Assembly: GCA_965262585.1 (NCBI GenBank)
Contig: OZ253546.1
Coordinates: 930,001 to 994,000 of the forward strand
Direction of reading: 5' to 3'
Length of the DNA: 64,000 nt
DNA from: JAHRAW01 sp965262585
GTDB taxonomy: Bacteria; Pseudomonadota; Gammaproteobacteria; Arenicellales; Poriferihabitantaceae
In this document: positions 1 through 9,012 of the stretch, piece after piece
Numbering within the stretch: position 1 is the stretch's first letter
How the letters are laid out: each line of letters opens with the position of its first letter
Notes under the pieces: generated by a model
Seen by the model: only the letters and a program-made list of their open reading frames with translations
The model's database searches: none
What the model was told of the DNA's origin: nothing
Program-made: the position numbers and the translations under genes

Positions 1-572
1 TGCTGCTGGTGGCGTTGGTGCTGGTGTTGCAATTAAACCCCCTCACCCAACTGCTATCCCTGTTTGCGGTTTTCATCGCCGCCCTCTACCCATTCAGCAA
101 ACGCATCACCCACCTGCCGCAACTGGTGCTCGGCGTGGCCTTTTCGTGGGGCATACCCATGGCCTACGCCGCCCTGAACGGCGTGGTGCCGATGGAAGCG
201 TGGTGGCTGTTCGCCGCCAACTTCGCATGGATTGTCGCCTACGACACCCAATACGCCATGGTCGACCGCGACGACGATTTGCGAATTGGCGTTAAATCAA
301 CCGCGATTTTATTCGGACGATACGACAACCGCATAGTCGCCCTGCTACACCTAGTCTGCCTGATGCTACTCGCACTACTCGGCTGGCAACGAGATTTCAC
401 CCTGCCCTTTTATCTCGCCCTAACCGCAGCACTGGCGTTCGCCATCTACCAACAATACCTATGCAAAAACCGCAACCGCCAACAATGCCTGCGCGCCTTC
501 CGCAACAACAACTGGTTCGGCGCCGCAGTTTTTCTCGGACTGGTATTGGAATTGACAAACCGCTGGCACTGA
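1..572 (+). CDS. ubiA: 4-hydroxybenzoate octaprenyltransferase, C-terminal part
   Basis: Open reading frame entering from the left edge (frame begins at base 3) and ending at a TGA at 570-572; about 190 C-terminal residues are visible. The second Asp-rich prenyl-diphosphate/Mg2+ motif of UbiA prenyltransferases is present (YDTQYAMVDRDDD), followed by the usual KSTAILFG segment and several hydrophobic membrane helices. UbiA attaches the polyprenyl tail to 4-hydroxybenzoate in ubiquinone biosynthesis, in the inner membrane. The N-terminal half with the first Asp motif lies outside the window, so the start cannot be given. Confidence 0.9.
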   Translation, partial: LLVALVLVLQLNPLTQLLSLFAVFIAALYPFSKRITHLPQLVLGVAFSWGIPMAYAALNGVVPMEAWWLFAANFAWIVAYDTQYAMVDRDDDLRIGVKSTAILFGRYDNRIVALLHLVCLMLLALLGWQRDFTLPFYLALTAALAFAIYQQYLCKNRNRQQCLRAFRNNNWFGAAVFLGLVLELTNRWH

Positions 573-589
573 CAAGAACCCACCACGCC

Positions 590-700
590 TTATTCGGCGT
601 TATCTGTATCCTTGCTCTTCCCTTCCCGGTGCAAAATAATAGCCATCAAAATCAACAACGGGATTGCTGCGGTCAACGCGGCGACAATGGATGGATTCAT
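590..700 (-). CDS. 36-residue putative single-pass membrane protein
   Basis: Small reading frame on the minus strand with a GAGG ribosome-binding site about seven bases before its ATG. The product begins MNPSIVAALTAAIPLLILMA, has one hydrophobic segment (about residues 5-23) and ends in a charged tail (HREGKSKDTDNAE). An upstream minus-strand frame without a clear start (about 697-820, ending ..STVIKRTIL, also hydrophobic) stops with a TGA that overlaps this ATG as ATGA, a layout typical of translational coupling. I do not recognise either product. The good ribosome site and membrane-protein composition argue for a real gene, but it is short and homology is untested. Confidence 0.4.
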   Translation of the reverse strand: MNPSIVAALTAAIPLLILMAIILHREGKSKDTDNAE

Positions 701-904
701 AATATCGTCCTCTTGATTACTGTCGAACGTATTAGCACAAGTCCGCCGGCAACGCACAACACGCCTATCTGACTAATCGCCGTCGCGCTCGTTTTGCTCG
801 GTAGTTCATTGAGCGCAATCTTAACACGCCCGCGCTTCGGCCACGCCACCTGGGCTGTTGCTTTTCCCTGGGCATCCCATCCACCACCAATCCCCACCCG
901 TCTT

Positions 905-960
905 CATTCCCGCGCAACTGGAATCCAGTCGAACAAACCCCGGCGTAAGCCGGTCATTTT
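905..960. repeat. Dispersed intergenic repeat (ATTCCC/GGGAAT family), copy A
   Basis: Contains CATTCCCGCGCAACTGGAAT followed by CCAGTCGAACAAA and a small CCGGCTTACGCCGG hairpin when read on the minus strand. The core is the same as that flanking the IS element near 34302. It lies in the 573-1054 intergenic space. Apart from the small membrane ORF and this repeat I see nothing coding there. Confidence 0.6.
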
Positions 961-1054
961 GAATGGGGCCTTGCGTGGGAATGTTGAGGATTGTTTCCGC
1001 GATCAGGAATGATCGCAGTGGTTTTGTTGCGGTGGTGATGGTGCCGTAGTTCGG

Positions 1055-2005
1055 TTAAAAGCGAGTTTCGGCGCCTATTTTGATTTCGGTGGAATCTTCT
1101 TCGCCACTGTCGCCCTCAAAATCCTTGCCCTCCACTTCAACCCCGATTCGGGTGCTCGGCCATGGGCTCCAGGTGTAACCAAGGTTGATGGTATCGAGGG
1201 TGTCGATGCCGGTAACCGCCTCGCCGTCTGCAGATTTGTAATGTCCCAGGGAGAGACGAACATCCGACCGCTTGTTGATGTTGTAGTTCAAACTGGGCAG
1301 GATGGTGAGGGATTCCAGCGTTTCCACTTCGCCCGAAGACGATACCGCCACATCACTGCCAAAGCGTTTCAGGATGAGGCTGTCGATGCCATTTCCCAGG
1401 GTAACACGGAGGGCGGCGAACAGGTCGCCAAACCGCCAGCCGCCGGCCATTTGCACGCCCCACCCCAACTCTTCATCGTCCACGTTCACGCCGTCATGAA
1501 CGCCTTCCAAATTGAGTTTTCTGCCGATGGCGGACATTTTGTATCGGCCATTTTCGGCGAAATCCCCCTGCCACGACAAGATCAGGTTCGGCGACCCCTC
1601 GGTCAGCCCTTGTAAGGATTTAATGTTGTCATTGGTGGCATTTCCTTGTCCGGCGGGCTCTTCCAGCGCAATGGAAAACCCATTGCCACCCGTCCACTCC
1701 GAGGTTTGCCGATCATCAAACAACGAGGAACGACCGGAAACACCGTCCGGGCCGAGCAGCGTATCCTGAAAATTTCTCCATTCATTGCCCACGGTAAAAG
1801 CACCGCTATTGTCGCCCAAGCGGTCGATTTTCAGCCCCTGGGACTGATAGGCGGACATTAAACGGTCCAGGTTGTCGGGGGCGTTGAAGCCGGTATCCAC
1901 TTCCTGACCCTGCGCCGGGGATAAAAGCGACACCAGAGCGCAGACGCCGAAAAACCCAGAAATCAGCGCCAAATGACGGCGTTTTACCGACACGGGCACG
2001 TTCAT
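1055..2005 (-). CDS. Outer-membrane beta-barrel (porin-like) protein
   Basis: A protein of about 316 residues with a signal peptide (charged SVKRRH start, hydrophobic core, probable cleavage after SPAQG) and alternating amphipathic strands rich in Gly, Tyr and Trp. It ends in Phe (IGAETRF), the usual C-terminal signature of BAM-inserted barrels. A short coiled segment (DNLDRLMSAYQSQGLKIDRL) follows the signal peptide, as in some DcaP-like trimeric porins. The ATG at 2005 is preferred because it puts the signal peptide at the N terminus; the frame is open to an ATG at 2065, which would add 20 residues. Likely role: a porin or other outer-membrane protein; substrate unknown. Confidence 0.6.
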   Translation of the reverse strand: MNVPVSVKRRHLALISGFFGVCALVSLLSPAQGQEVDTGFNAPDNLDRLMSAYQSQGLKIDRLGDNSGAFTVGNEWRNFQDTLLGPDGVSGRSSLFDDRQTSEWTGGNGFSIALEEPAGQGNATNDNIKSLQGLTEGSPNLILSWQGDFAENGRYKMSAIGRKLNLEGVHDGVNVDDEELGWGVQMAGGWRFGDLFAALRVTLGNGIDSLILKRFGSDVAVSSSGEVETLESLTILPSLNYNINKRSDVRLSLGHYKSADGEAVTGIDTLDTINLGYTWSPWPSTRIGVEVEGKDFEGDSGEEDSTEIKIGAETRF

Positions 2006-2283
2006 CAATACACCCGTGACTGCGCCGTTTCCGGGGCTATTTTGGATTGTTTGGATGCCTGTCATGGTATTTTCGCGGTGTTTCCCGCCTCCCCGTTTCC
2101 AATCTGAAGCGTAATATGTCGGTGACTATACCACCGTTTTACCGTGATTGTCCACCGCCATGACACCCCCCGGGCACGGCAACCAAAACGCCCGCTCCTT
2201 AAAAGGACAGGTCGCGCTAGGCGCGGCGGGGTTGTGCGTGGACGCGCAACGCATGCCATTCATTAATATGGATCCTACGAATC

Positions 2284-2312
2284 TGGACAAGCACGGCGTA
2301 AGTTGCTATGCT
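2284..2312 (+). promoter_or_regulatory. sigma70-type promoter of rnpB
   Basis: A -35 box TGGACA (2284-2289) and -10 box TATGCT (2307-2312) are separated by exactly 17 bp. A start about seven bases downstream falls on the first paired bases of RNase P RNA (GGGAGTCGGCC). Confidence 0.7.
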
Positions 2313-2318
2313 GGGTGT

Positions 2319-2682
2319 GGGAGTCGGCCAGACAGTTGCTTCGTCCGTTATGGGCGGGGAGGAAAGTCCGGGCTCCATTGGGCAAGGTGCCAGGTAATTC
2401 CTGGGCGGCGTGAGCCGACGGAAAGTGCCACAGAAAATATACCGCCCCAAGTCTGTCCTCTGGGATGGGCGTGGGGTAAGGGTGAAATGGTGCGGTAAGA
2501 GCGCACCGCGTCACTGGCAACAGTGGCGGCAGGGCAAACCCCGCCTGGAGCAAGACCAAATAGGGATCCATGGGTGCGCCCACGCCGGATCCGGGTAGGT
2601 TGCTAGAGGCATTCGGTGACGAATGTCCCAGATGAATAACTGTTCTCGACAGAACCCGGCTTATCGGCCGGCTCCCACTTTT
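2319..2682 (+). ncRNA. rnpB: RNase P RNA, bacterial type A
   Basis: Carries the universally conserved elements in order: GAGGAAAGTCCGGGCTCC near 2357, AGTGCCACAGAAA near 2424, TAAGGGTGAAA near 2478 with GGTAAGAGCGCACCGC, GCAAACCCCG and GAGCAAGACCAAATAGG near 2535-2572, GGTAGGTTGCTAGAGGC near 2597, and GACAGAACCCGGCTTA near 2648. The 5' end GGGAGTCGGCC pairs with the 3' end GGCCGGCTCCC (P1), followed by a T run that should terminate transcription. It is the catalytic RNA of the tRNA 5'-processing enzyme. Ends are assigned from P1 pairing and the promoter and may be off by a few bases. Confidence 0.96.
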
Positions 2683-2745
2683 TCAACCCTGCCGTCCACC
2701 CTGCCATTCACTTTGCAAACCGCGGCCCCGCCTACGCCAGATAAC

Positions 2746-4437
2746 ATGAACGCACCAACCGGGTCGGTTGCTTTGCGACCGCCGGATGAGGTGATGAAAC
2801 CGGCGCGCATGGGGAGTTTTCACCAAACCCGCCTGAGTTTCATGCGTACGCTGATGCGCAGTTTGAAACGGGAGCAGTGGCGCTTCGAGCGCATCCGCTG
2901 GGAGGTGGACGCGCACGGCTCCGGGCTGGCGTTGTATCGTGCCACCGGGCCACGGCGTGTTTATACGCTGGTGTGTTTTGCCCACGACCTACCGGCGGAC
3001 AAACGCTCGGACCGGGTCATCGCCGAGCAATGGGACGCCACTTTCGCGCTGTACGACGGGGTGCCCGATGAATCTGAAATCACCCGCCTGGCGGACAACG
3101 TACCGAAGCAGGAAGCGGGGCGTTGCCGACAGAGCGAACTGGTGATGGCACGCGCCAATCGTAGCGTGCGGTTGTTTGGGCATGTGGTCGAGCGGCTTGC
3201 CAATGGCCGCCAGCCAGCGCAGGAACGGATCGACCGCAGCGGCTACCTGATGCGCACCACGGCGGTGTATGGCAACGGAAAATTCGGCCTGAGCGACCGC
3301 GAGCGCATTGCCGGACGGGCGGAATTTGCGCCGCCGTTTCGCGCCGAACTGCTGGCGGTATGGTTGATTCGCTGGTTCACCATCGACATCGCCGAGCATC
3401 TGGCACACGCCGCCAACCCGCAAAAAGCGGTGAAACTGGAGCGCAATCTGGCGCGGCGTCTTGGCGTGGGCAATGCCACCGGCCTCGGCATGGCGCCGTT
3501 TCTGCTGTGGCATCCGGCGCTGGTGCATTGCTGGATACACGCCAGGGAAACCGCGCTGGCGCGGGTGCGCGGACTGCCGCGAAGTTCGCCTCCGGCCAGC
3601 CGTCAATTCGGCGAATTGCTGGCGCGCATGAAATCGGGGCTGGACAGTTGGCGTACCGAAGACCACAGCCAGCAACGGCGCATCCATGCGCTCAAAGACG
3701 ATATTGCCAACCTCACCGGGCGCGTCTCGCATGGTGCTTTGGAACGAGCGACGCCGTGGGACGACCTCATCCGCTGGTCGCAAAACGAATTGTCGGTGGA
3801 AGGGCAAGAGTTGCTGGTGACGCTGGTGCTGGAACCTCACGGCGAATTGATTGACGATCTGGAGTCGACCATGGCGGTGGACGAATCGAGTTACTGGCGC
3901 ATTCGCGGAGACGCCACCACCGCCGAACTGAGGCGCGATATCGAAAGCCATTACTCGTGGGCCTTGCGGACGGATTATTCCCAGCCAACCCAGCACGCGC
4001 GTTTTTGGTATGTCTCCGAGGAAAAATTGGAACCGAGGCTCGGCGAGCGTTTGACTGAACCCGGCGCTGAAAAAGAATTGCCGCTGGCCATCGGGCGGGA
4101 TGTTGCGGCGTTGTATGCCGACCTCGACAAAGCCGCCCACAGCGTGTCGGTGGCCGAATTTTTACACGCCAACCCGCATCATCGACACGCCGTTCGCCGC
4201 ATTCAGACCGTCGGGCATCTGCCCTACGCCGAAATCCGCGACAATCTTATTTCCGCGCATCTGCGGCCGGTTGATTTGCTGCGCTGCAAATTATCGTTTT
4301 TCGGCGCTAACAAATTCGATCCTAAATCAGATCGCTGGGTTCGCATCACCATGTATCAGCATGCGCCGTTCCCAGACGAGTTGGCGCATCGGGAAGCCGA
4401 CGACTGGATCTACTCACCCCTCGACGCCAGCGCGTGA
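2746..4437 (+). CDS. Conserved-looking hypothetical protein, paired with a DUF3726-like gene
   Basis: A protein of about 563 residues that I do not recognise as a named enzyme. It is soluble, rich in charged residues and Trp/Arg, with no signal peptide or membrane segment. Notable stretches are RTLMRSLKREQWRFERIRWE near the N terminus and HHRHAVRRIQTVGHLPYAEI near the C terminus. The frame is open upstream to 2623, but that would lie inside the 3' part of rnpB, so the ATG at 2746 is preferred. Its stop overlaps the GTG start of the next gene by four bases (GTGA), so the two are almost certainly co-translated and probably act together. Confidence 0.65.
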   Translation: MNAPTGSVALRPPDEVMKPARMGSFHQTRLSFMRTLMRSLKREQWRFERIRWEVDAHGSGLALYRATGPRRVYTLVCFAHDLPADKRSDRVIAEQWDATFALYDGVPDESEITRLADNVPKQEAGRCRQSELVMARANRSVRLFGHVVERLANGRQPAQERIDRSGYLMRTTAVYGNGKFGLSDRERIAGRAEFAPPFRAELLAVWLIRWFTIDIAEHLAHAANPQKAVKLERNLARRLGVGNATGLGMAPFLLWHPALVHCWIHARETALARVRGLPRSSPPASRQFGELLARMKSGLDSWRTEDHSQQRRIHALKDDIANLTGRVSHGALERATPWDDLIRWSQNELSVEGQELLVTLVLEPHGELIDDLESTMAVDESSYWRIRGDATTAELRRDIESHYSWALRTDYSQPTQHARFWYVSEEKLEPRLGERLTEPGAEKELPLAIGRDVAALYADLDKAAHSVSVAEFLHANPHHRHAVRRIQTVGHLPYAEIRDNLISAHLRPVDLLRCKLSFFGANKFDPKSDRWVRITMYQHAPFPDELAHREADDWIYSPLDASA

Positions 4438-5111
4438 TTTGTTCGCTCAATCAGATCGAGCAGATCGCGCGCAAGGCGGTGCGTGGCGCCGGGTTGTCGT
4501 GGGGGTTGGCGGACGAATCTGGCAAGGCGGTGAGTTGGCTGCATACCTACGGCGTGAACGGCGTGGCGGTGCTGGCGGGGCTGCTGGATCGGCAGGATTA
4601 TTCCAACGCCGGGACGCTGGCACCAGTCGCGCTTTCGGGGGTGTGGCGGGCAGCCGGCGGGACGCTGGACCCGCTGCTGGTGGGGGCATCGTTGAGCGAC
4701 TGCTTTGACCGGCCGGGCGATTCGCGCATCGACACCGACGCCATCGCCCACCCAATTCTCGCCGCCGGTTTCATCGGCAAAGTGGCGGAAATCGAAGACC
4801 GCGTTTTTACCGTGAGTTGGCCGGATGCGCGCTTGTGCTGCCGCCGAGATGGTTTATGGATTGAAGGCGAACCGCCGGCCGTTGAGACCGAAACCGCGCG
4901 TTTTTTTCACTGCCAACAGCATGTCGCCCAACAGCGTGCCGACCAAACTGCTGCCGTTTCAGGACGGCGCTGCTCCCCTCGCATCACAGAAGCCACGGTC
5001 GAATCTACGGTTTGGCGGCGTCTCGAAGAATACGCCCATCGCACCTATGTTGAAGCGAGCGCAACTTCGCGCTTAGCCGGTGCCGGTGCGGGGTTGCATG
5101 ACAATGATTGA
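4434..5111 (+). CDS. DUF3726-like protein of unknown function
   Basis: A 225-residue protein whose first part (SLNQIEQIARKAVRGAGLSW, then GLADESGKAVSWL) matches what I recall of the DUF3726 family, proteobacterial proteins of about 200 residues with no assigned function. The GTG start overlaps the stop of the preceding gene by four bases, indicating a two-gene operon. The C-terminal 60 residues are Arg/Ala/Thr-rich and look less conserved. No catalytic motif is visible. The family assignment is from memory and was not checked against a profile. Confidence 0.6.
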   Translation: MICSLNQIEQIARKAVRGAGLSWGLADESGKAVSWLHTYGVNGVAVLAGLLDRQDYSNAGTLAPVALSGVWRAAGGTLDPLLVGASLSDCFDRPGDSRIDTDAIAHPILAAGFIGKVAEIEDRVFTVSWPDARLCCRRDGLWIEGEPPAVETETARFFHCQQHVAQQRADQTAAVSGRRCSPRITEATVESTVWRRLEEYAHRTYVEASATSRLAGAGAGLHDND

Positions 5112-5161
5112 TTCTCGCCAGCCCGGGTACGCAGACTCGTTACGCAGGCTGGTTACGCGGG

Positions 5162-5722
5162 CTAGGCGCGTTCCATATACGCGCCGGTGTCGGTATTCAC
5201 GCGGATTTTTTCGCCGGTGGTGATGAAGGTGGGTATGGTCACCTTGTGGCCGGTTTCAAGGGTTGCCGGTTTGCCGCTTCCCGAGGCGGTCTGGCCTTTT
5301 ACCACGCCTTCGGTTTCGACAACCTCCAGCGTTACCGCCGCCGGTAGTTCCACGCCGATGGGGATGTCGTTGTGAAAGTTGATTTGCACTTCGGTGTTGG
5401 GCAGCAGGAACGGCGTCTGGGCTTGTAAATCTTCGCCGTCCAGGGAAAGTTGCTCGTAGGTTTCCATATCCATGAAAACATGGGACACGCCGTCGGCATA
5501 CAGATACTGCATGCGGTGTTGGGTGACGCGGGCTTTCTCGATTTTGTCATCGGAACGGAATCGCTCGCCCAGTTTGACGCCGTCACTGATACACTTCATC
5601 TCAACCTGAACAAAGGCGCCCCCTTTGCCGGGTTTGACATGGTTTTTTTTGAGCACGCGCCACAACTTGCCGTTGTGTTCCACGAGGTTACCGATGCGCA
5701 TATCGAAGGCCGAAATTTTCAT
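5162..5722 (-). CDS. efp: Elongation factor P
   Basis: A 186-residue protein, the usual EF-P length. It has the N-terminal KOW-like domain with the modification loop HVKPGKGGA (Lys33 is the position that is lysylated or otherwise modified in other bacteria) and two OB-fold domains ending GEKIRVNTDTGAYMERA. EF-P binds the ribosome between the P and E sites and relieves stalling at polyproline. The ATG at 5722 matches the family start (MKISAFDMRIGN); the frame upstream of it is noise. No epmA/epmB gene is seen in the window, so the modification pathway cannot be judged. Confidence 0.97.
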   Translation of the reverse strand: MKISAFDMRIGNLVEHNGKLWRVLKKNHVKPGKGGAFVQVEMKCISDGVKLGERFRSDDKIEKARVTQHRMQYLYADGVSHVFMDMETYEQLSLDGEDLQAQTPFLLPNTEVQINFHNDIPIGVELPAAVTLEVVETEGVVKGQTASGSGKPATLETGHKVTIPTFITTGEKIRVNTDTGAYMERA

Positions 5723-5773
5723 GGCAATGAATATCCTTGGGATGACTGAAACCAGTGCCGCATTGTATTGGCT

Positions 5774-6457
5774 ATGGGCCTGACCGGCAACCCGCCAGCC
5801 GCGTGGTACCGCGAGAACTGTCGCGACTGTCCGCGGTTGAGTCGCTTTCTCGATCAGGTCAAGCGCGCCCACGGCGATTATCGCTGCAAGCCGGTGCCGC
5901 CGTTCGGCGCGCCGCGTGCGGAATTGCTGATTGTCGGGCTTGCCCCCGGAATGCACGGCGCCAACGCCACCGGCCGCCCGTTCACCGGCGACCATGCCGG
6001 TGGGTTGCTATACCGCACGCTGCACCGCTTCGGTTTCAGTTCGGCGGCGCAATCCCGTCACTTGGATGACGGTCTGGTGTTGCACAACTGCCGCATCACC
6101 AATGCGGTGAAATGCCTGCCACCGGCCAACAAGCCGCGCAGCGACGAAGTCGCCAACTGCAACCACTACCTTGCCGCGGAACTGGCCGAGCCGCATCTCA
6201 AACTGGTGCTGGCCCTGGGCGGGCTGGCGCATCGTGCAGTTGTGCGCGCTCTGGGGCTGGTGATGAACCGCTATCCGTTCGCCCACAACGCCAGCCATGA
6301 CCTCGGTAATGATCTCGATACTGGTTTCGATAATGGCCTGATATTGGTCGACAGTTATCACTGCAGCCGCTACAACACCAACACCAAACGACTCACCGAA
6401 GCGATGTTTGAGCGAGTGTTCGAGCAAATCGCCGGACGGCTTGGGGGGACGGCGTGA
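5774..6457 (+). CDS. Type 5 uracil-DNA glycosylase (UDGb-like)
   Basis: About 227 residues. It has the family 4/5 uracil-DNA glycosylase active-site motif (GLAPGMHGANATGRPFTGD) and the C-terminal HCSRYNTNT motif typical of type 5 enzymes. Cysteines likely to bind a 4Fe-4S cluster occur in ENCRDC near the N terminus and in KCLPP..EVANC in the middle. The enzyme removes uracil and other deaminated bases from DNA. Motif 1 has no Asp in the catalytic position, as expected for type 5. The ATG at 5774 is preferred over a TTG six bases earlier. The stop overlaps the GTG start of uvrC (GTGA), so two repair genes are translationally coupled. Confidence 0.88.
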   Translation: MGLTGNPPAAWYRENCRDCPRLSRFLDQVKRAHGDYRCKPVPPFGAPRAELLIVGLAPGMHGANATGRPFTGDHAGGLLYRTLHRFGFSSAAQSRHLDDGLVLHNCRITNAVKCLPPANKPRSDEVANCNHYLAAELAEPHLKLVLALGGLAHRAVVRALGLVMNRYPFAHNASHDLGNDLDTGFDNGLILVDSYHCSRYNTNTKRLTEAMFERVFEQIAGRLGGTA

Positions 6458-8304
6458 GCGGCGCGCGTTCTTCGACGGCGGCAGAGGCGGAGACAACCTT
6501 TGATGCGGAGCATTTTTTGAGTTCGCTACGCGCGCGTCCGGGGGTGTATGTGTTCTATCACGCGGACGGCAAGGCGTTGTATGTGGGCAAGGCCGCCAAC
6601 CTCAAAAGCCGCGTGTCGAGTTATTTTCGTTCCTCAGGGCTGAGCGCGAAGACTCGCTTAATGGTATCCAAAATTCACCATGCCGAAATTCAGCAGACGC
6701 GCACTGAAAGCGAAGCCCTGCTGTTGGAAAACAACCTCATCAAGGATAAGCACCCGCGTTACAACATCTCGCTGCGGGACGACAAAAGTTTTCCCTATAT
6801 CCGGCTCAGCGAACGGGCGGCCTTTCCCCGCTTCACTTTTTACCGTGGCCGACGCGTGCGCCCGGATCGCTATTACGGACCCTATCCCAACGCCGCCGCG
6901 GTGCGCGAAATGCTCGGGCAGATTCACAAAATCTTTCGCCTGCGGCAGTGCAACGACGCCTTTTTTCGCAACCGCTCGCGCCCGTGCCTGCAGTATCAAA
7001 TCAAACGATGTAGCGCGCCGTGCGTCGGGCGCATCGACCAGCGCGACTATCAGGAAGACGTCCGTCAAGCCAAAGCGATGTTGGCGGGGCGGGATTTTGC
7101 TTTGATTGACGAGTTGGCGGATAAAATGGAGCGCGCCTCGGCGGATATGGATTATGAAGCCGCCGCCGTCTGGCGCGACCGCATCGCGTTGTTGCAGCGC
7201 GCACGGGGAAAGCAGTATGTGTCCGCCGGCGCCGCCGATGCCGACGTGGTGGCGGTGGCGTTGGAGTCCGGGCTGGCGTGCTTCGGGGTGGTGTCCATCC
7301 GCCGTGGGCGCAACCTCGGCGGGCGTTTTCAGGTGCGTGAAAACCCGCTGGATCTCGGTCCCGCCGAACTGCTGGATGCGTTCCTGCCGCAGAATTATTT
7401 GGGCGCTAATCCGCCCGCGGAAATCCTGCTGAGCGAAAACATCAAAAGCCGCGCTTCGCTGCAGCAAGTATTGGCTCTGGAAAATAAGCGCAAGGTCGAA
7501 ATCAAGCACCGCTGCCGCGCCCATCGCGCCCGCTGGATCGAATCCGCACACGCCAACACCGCCGACCACTTGCGCGCCCATCTCACCCAGCGAAGCCGGG
7601 TGGACGCGCAGTTTGCCGACCTCGCCGCGTTGTTGTCCATAGAAGAAATTCCGGCGCGGGTGGAATGTTTTGACATCAGCCATACCATGGGCGAGCGCAC
7701 CGTGGGCGCATGCGTGGTGTTCGACCGGCGCGGGCCGGTCAAGTCGGATTACCGGCGTTTCAACATCGCCGGTATCGAACCCGGCGACGATTATGCCGCC
7801 ATGGAGCAAACCCTGATGCGCCGCTACCGGCGAGTATTGCAGGACGATGGCAAGTTGCCGGATCTGGTCATCATAGACGGCGGCAAAGGCCAGTTAAAGG
7901 TAGCCAGTCGGGTGTTTGAGGAATTGCATCCGGTCGGCTCGGTGGTACTGCTGGGGGTCTCCAAAGGCCGCGAGCGACGAGTCGGCGAAGAACGACTGCA
8001 CCTTGTCGGTCGGGCACACGCCATCACCCCGGTCAAAGGCTCACCGGCGTTGCTGCTGATACAACGCATCCGAGACGAAGCACACCGCTTCGCCATCAGC
8101 GGCCACCGCCTACGCCGCAGCAAAGCCCGCAACGAATCGCCACTGCAACGCATCGAAGGCATAGGAGAAAAAAGACGCCGCAACCTACTACGCACCTTCG
8201 GCGGAATGCGCGAAATAACACACGCCGGAGTCGAAGACCTGGCCAAAACACCGGGCATCAGCCCGGCACTAGCAAAGCGAATTTACCGCCATTTCCATGA
8301 CTAA
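6454..8304 (+). CDS. uvrC: Excinuclease ABC subunit C
   Basis: 616 residues, the normal UvrC length. The GIY-YIG nuclease domain lies at about residues 25-110 (GVYVFY, ALYVGKA), a Cys-rich segment follows (RPCLQYQIKRCSAPCVGRI), then the UVR domain that contacts UvrB (about 215-250), the RNase H-like second nuclease domain (ECFDISHTMG, LVIIDGGKGQ) and two C-terminal helix-hairpin-helix motifs (LQRIEGIGEKRR, LAKTPGISPALAKRI). It makes the dual incisions of nucleotide excision repair. It starts with GTG overlapping the upstream glycosylase gene. Confidence 0.97.
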   Translation: MSGARSSTAAEAETTFDAEHFLSSLRARPGVYVFYHADGKALYVGKAANLKSRVSSYFRSSGLSAKTRLMVSKIHHAEIQQTRTESEALLLENNLIKDKHPRYNISLRDDKSFPYIRLSERAAFPRFTFYRGRRVRPDRYYGPYPNAAAVREMLGQIHKIFRLRQCNDAFFRNRSRPCLQYQIKRCSAPCVGRIDQRDYQEDVRQAKAMLAGRDFALIDELADKMERASADMDYEAAAVWRDRIALLQRARGKQYVSAGAADADVVAVALESGLACFGVVSIRRGRNLGGRFQVRENPLDLGPAELLDAFLPQNYLGANPPAEILLSENIKSRASLQQVLALENKRKVEIKHRCRAHRARWIESAHANTADHLRAHLTQRSRVDAQFADLAALLSIEEIPARVECFDISHTMGERTVGACVVFDRRGPVKSDYRRFNIAGIEPGDDYAAMEQTLMRRYRRVLQDDGKLPDLVIIDGGKGQLKVASRVFEELHPVGSVVLLGVSKGRERRVGEERLHLVGRAHAITPVKGSPALLLIQRIRDEAHRFAISGHRLRRSKARNESPLQRIEGIGEKRRRNLLRTFGGMREITHAGVEDLAKTPGISPALAKRIYRHFHD

Positions 8305-8417
8305 CACCGCGTCTAGCGCAACCCCCCATCAGACAACAGCGTGTATTACCGCCCTCTCTCAAGTACAATCCCCCCTACACTGGCATCGAAACCACAGCCC
8401 TGAAACCCGACTGCAAC

Positions 8418-8984
8418 ATGATTATCCATATTCCCAATCTGCTCACGCTGTTTCGAGTCGTTCTGATTCCGGTGTTGGTGGTGATGTATTTCTGGCCGTC
8501 CGCCTACCGCGAGGTCATCATCACCGCCATTTTCGTGCTGGCGGCCGTGACCGATTGGTTGGATGGCTTTCTGGCGCGGCGCATGAACGCCGCCTCGTCC
8601 CTCGGCGCGTTTCTCGACCCGGTGGCGGACAAACTGATCGTATCCACGGCGCTGGTGCTGCTGGTCTCGGATAGCCGGGTGTTGGACAACGTGTTGCATG
8701 CGATACCTTTCGCTATCGCCGTGGCCATCATCATTGGCCGCGAGATCGTGGTTTCGGCGTTGCGCGAATGGATGTCCGAACTCGGCGAGCGCGGCGCGGT
8801 TGCGGTGGGTAGGCTGGGCAAATCCAAGACCGCCTTTCAGATGACCGCCATCAGTGTGCTGCTGTACGGCGTGCCCGTTTTCTTGATCGGCGAAATCCTG
8901 CTGTATCTCGCCGCCCTGCTGACGCTGTGGTCGATGTACGAATACCTGCGCTCGGCGGTGCCATATCTGCGCGAACACGCCTGA
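8418..8984 (+). CDS. pgsA: CDP-diacylglycerol-glycerol-3-phosphate 3-phosphatidyltransferase
   Basis: 188-residue integral membrane protein with the CDP-alcohol phosphatidyltransferase signature D-G-x2-A-R-x8-G-x3-D-x3-D (within DWLDGFLARRMNAASSLGAF plus LDPVADK) after the first helix, and the N-terminal IPNLLTLFRV typical of PgsA. It makes phosphatidylglycerophosphate in the inner membrane. It follows uvrC after a gap of about 110 bases, the same uvrC-pgsA-tRNA order seen in many gammaproteobacteria. A second, more divergent family member lies at 32971-33522. Confidence 0.94.
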   Translation: MIIHIPNLLTLFRVVLIPVLVVMYFWPSAYREVIITAIFVLAAVTDWLDGFLARRMNAASSLGAFLDPVADKLIVSTALVLLVSDSRVLDNVLHAIPFAIAVAIIIGREIVVSALREWMSELGERGAVAVGRLGKSKTAFQMTAISVLLYGVPVFLIGEILLYLAALLTLWSMYEYLRSAVPYLREHA

Positions 8985-9012
8985 ATTTTAAGGCGCAATC
9001 CCGCCGTCACTA

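Noticed and set aside
2623..2745. Upstream start for the gene after rnpB
   Set aside because: It would place coding sequence inside the 3' part of RNase P RNA and its terminator.
2989..4140. 383-codon minus-strand frame opposite the large unknown gene
   Set aside because: Composition is that of an antisense shadow in GC-rich DNA (His/Arg/Gln-rich, no motifs); the plus-strand gene is coupled to a recognisable partner.
5162..5995. N-terminally extended EF-P of 277 residues
   Set aside because: The extension overlaps the uracil-DNA glycosylase gene and is not conserved; the EF-P family start is at 5722.
6658..7809. 383-codon minus-strand frame opposite uvrC
   Set aside because: uvrC is unambiguous on the plus strand; this is its shadow.
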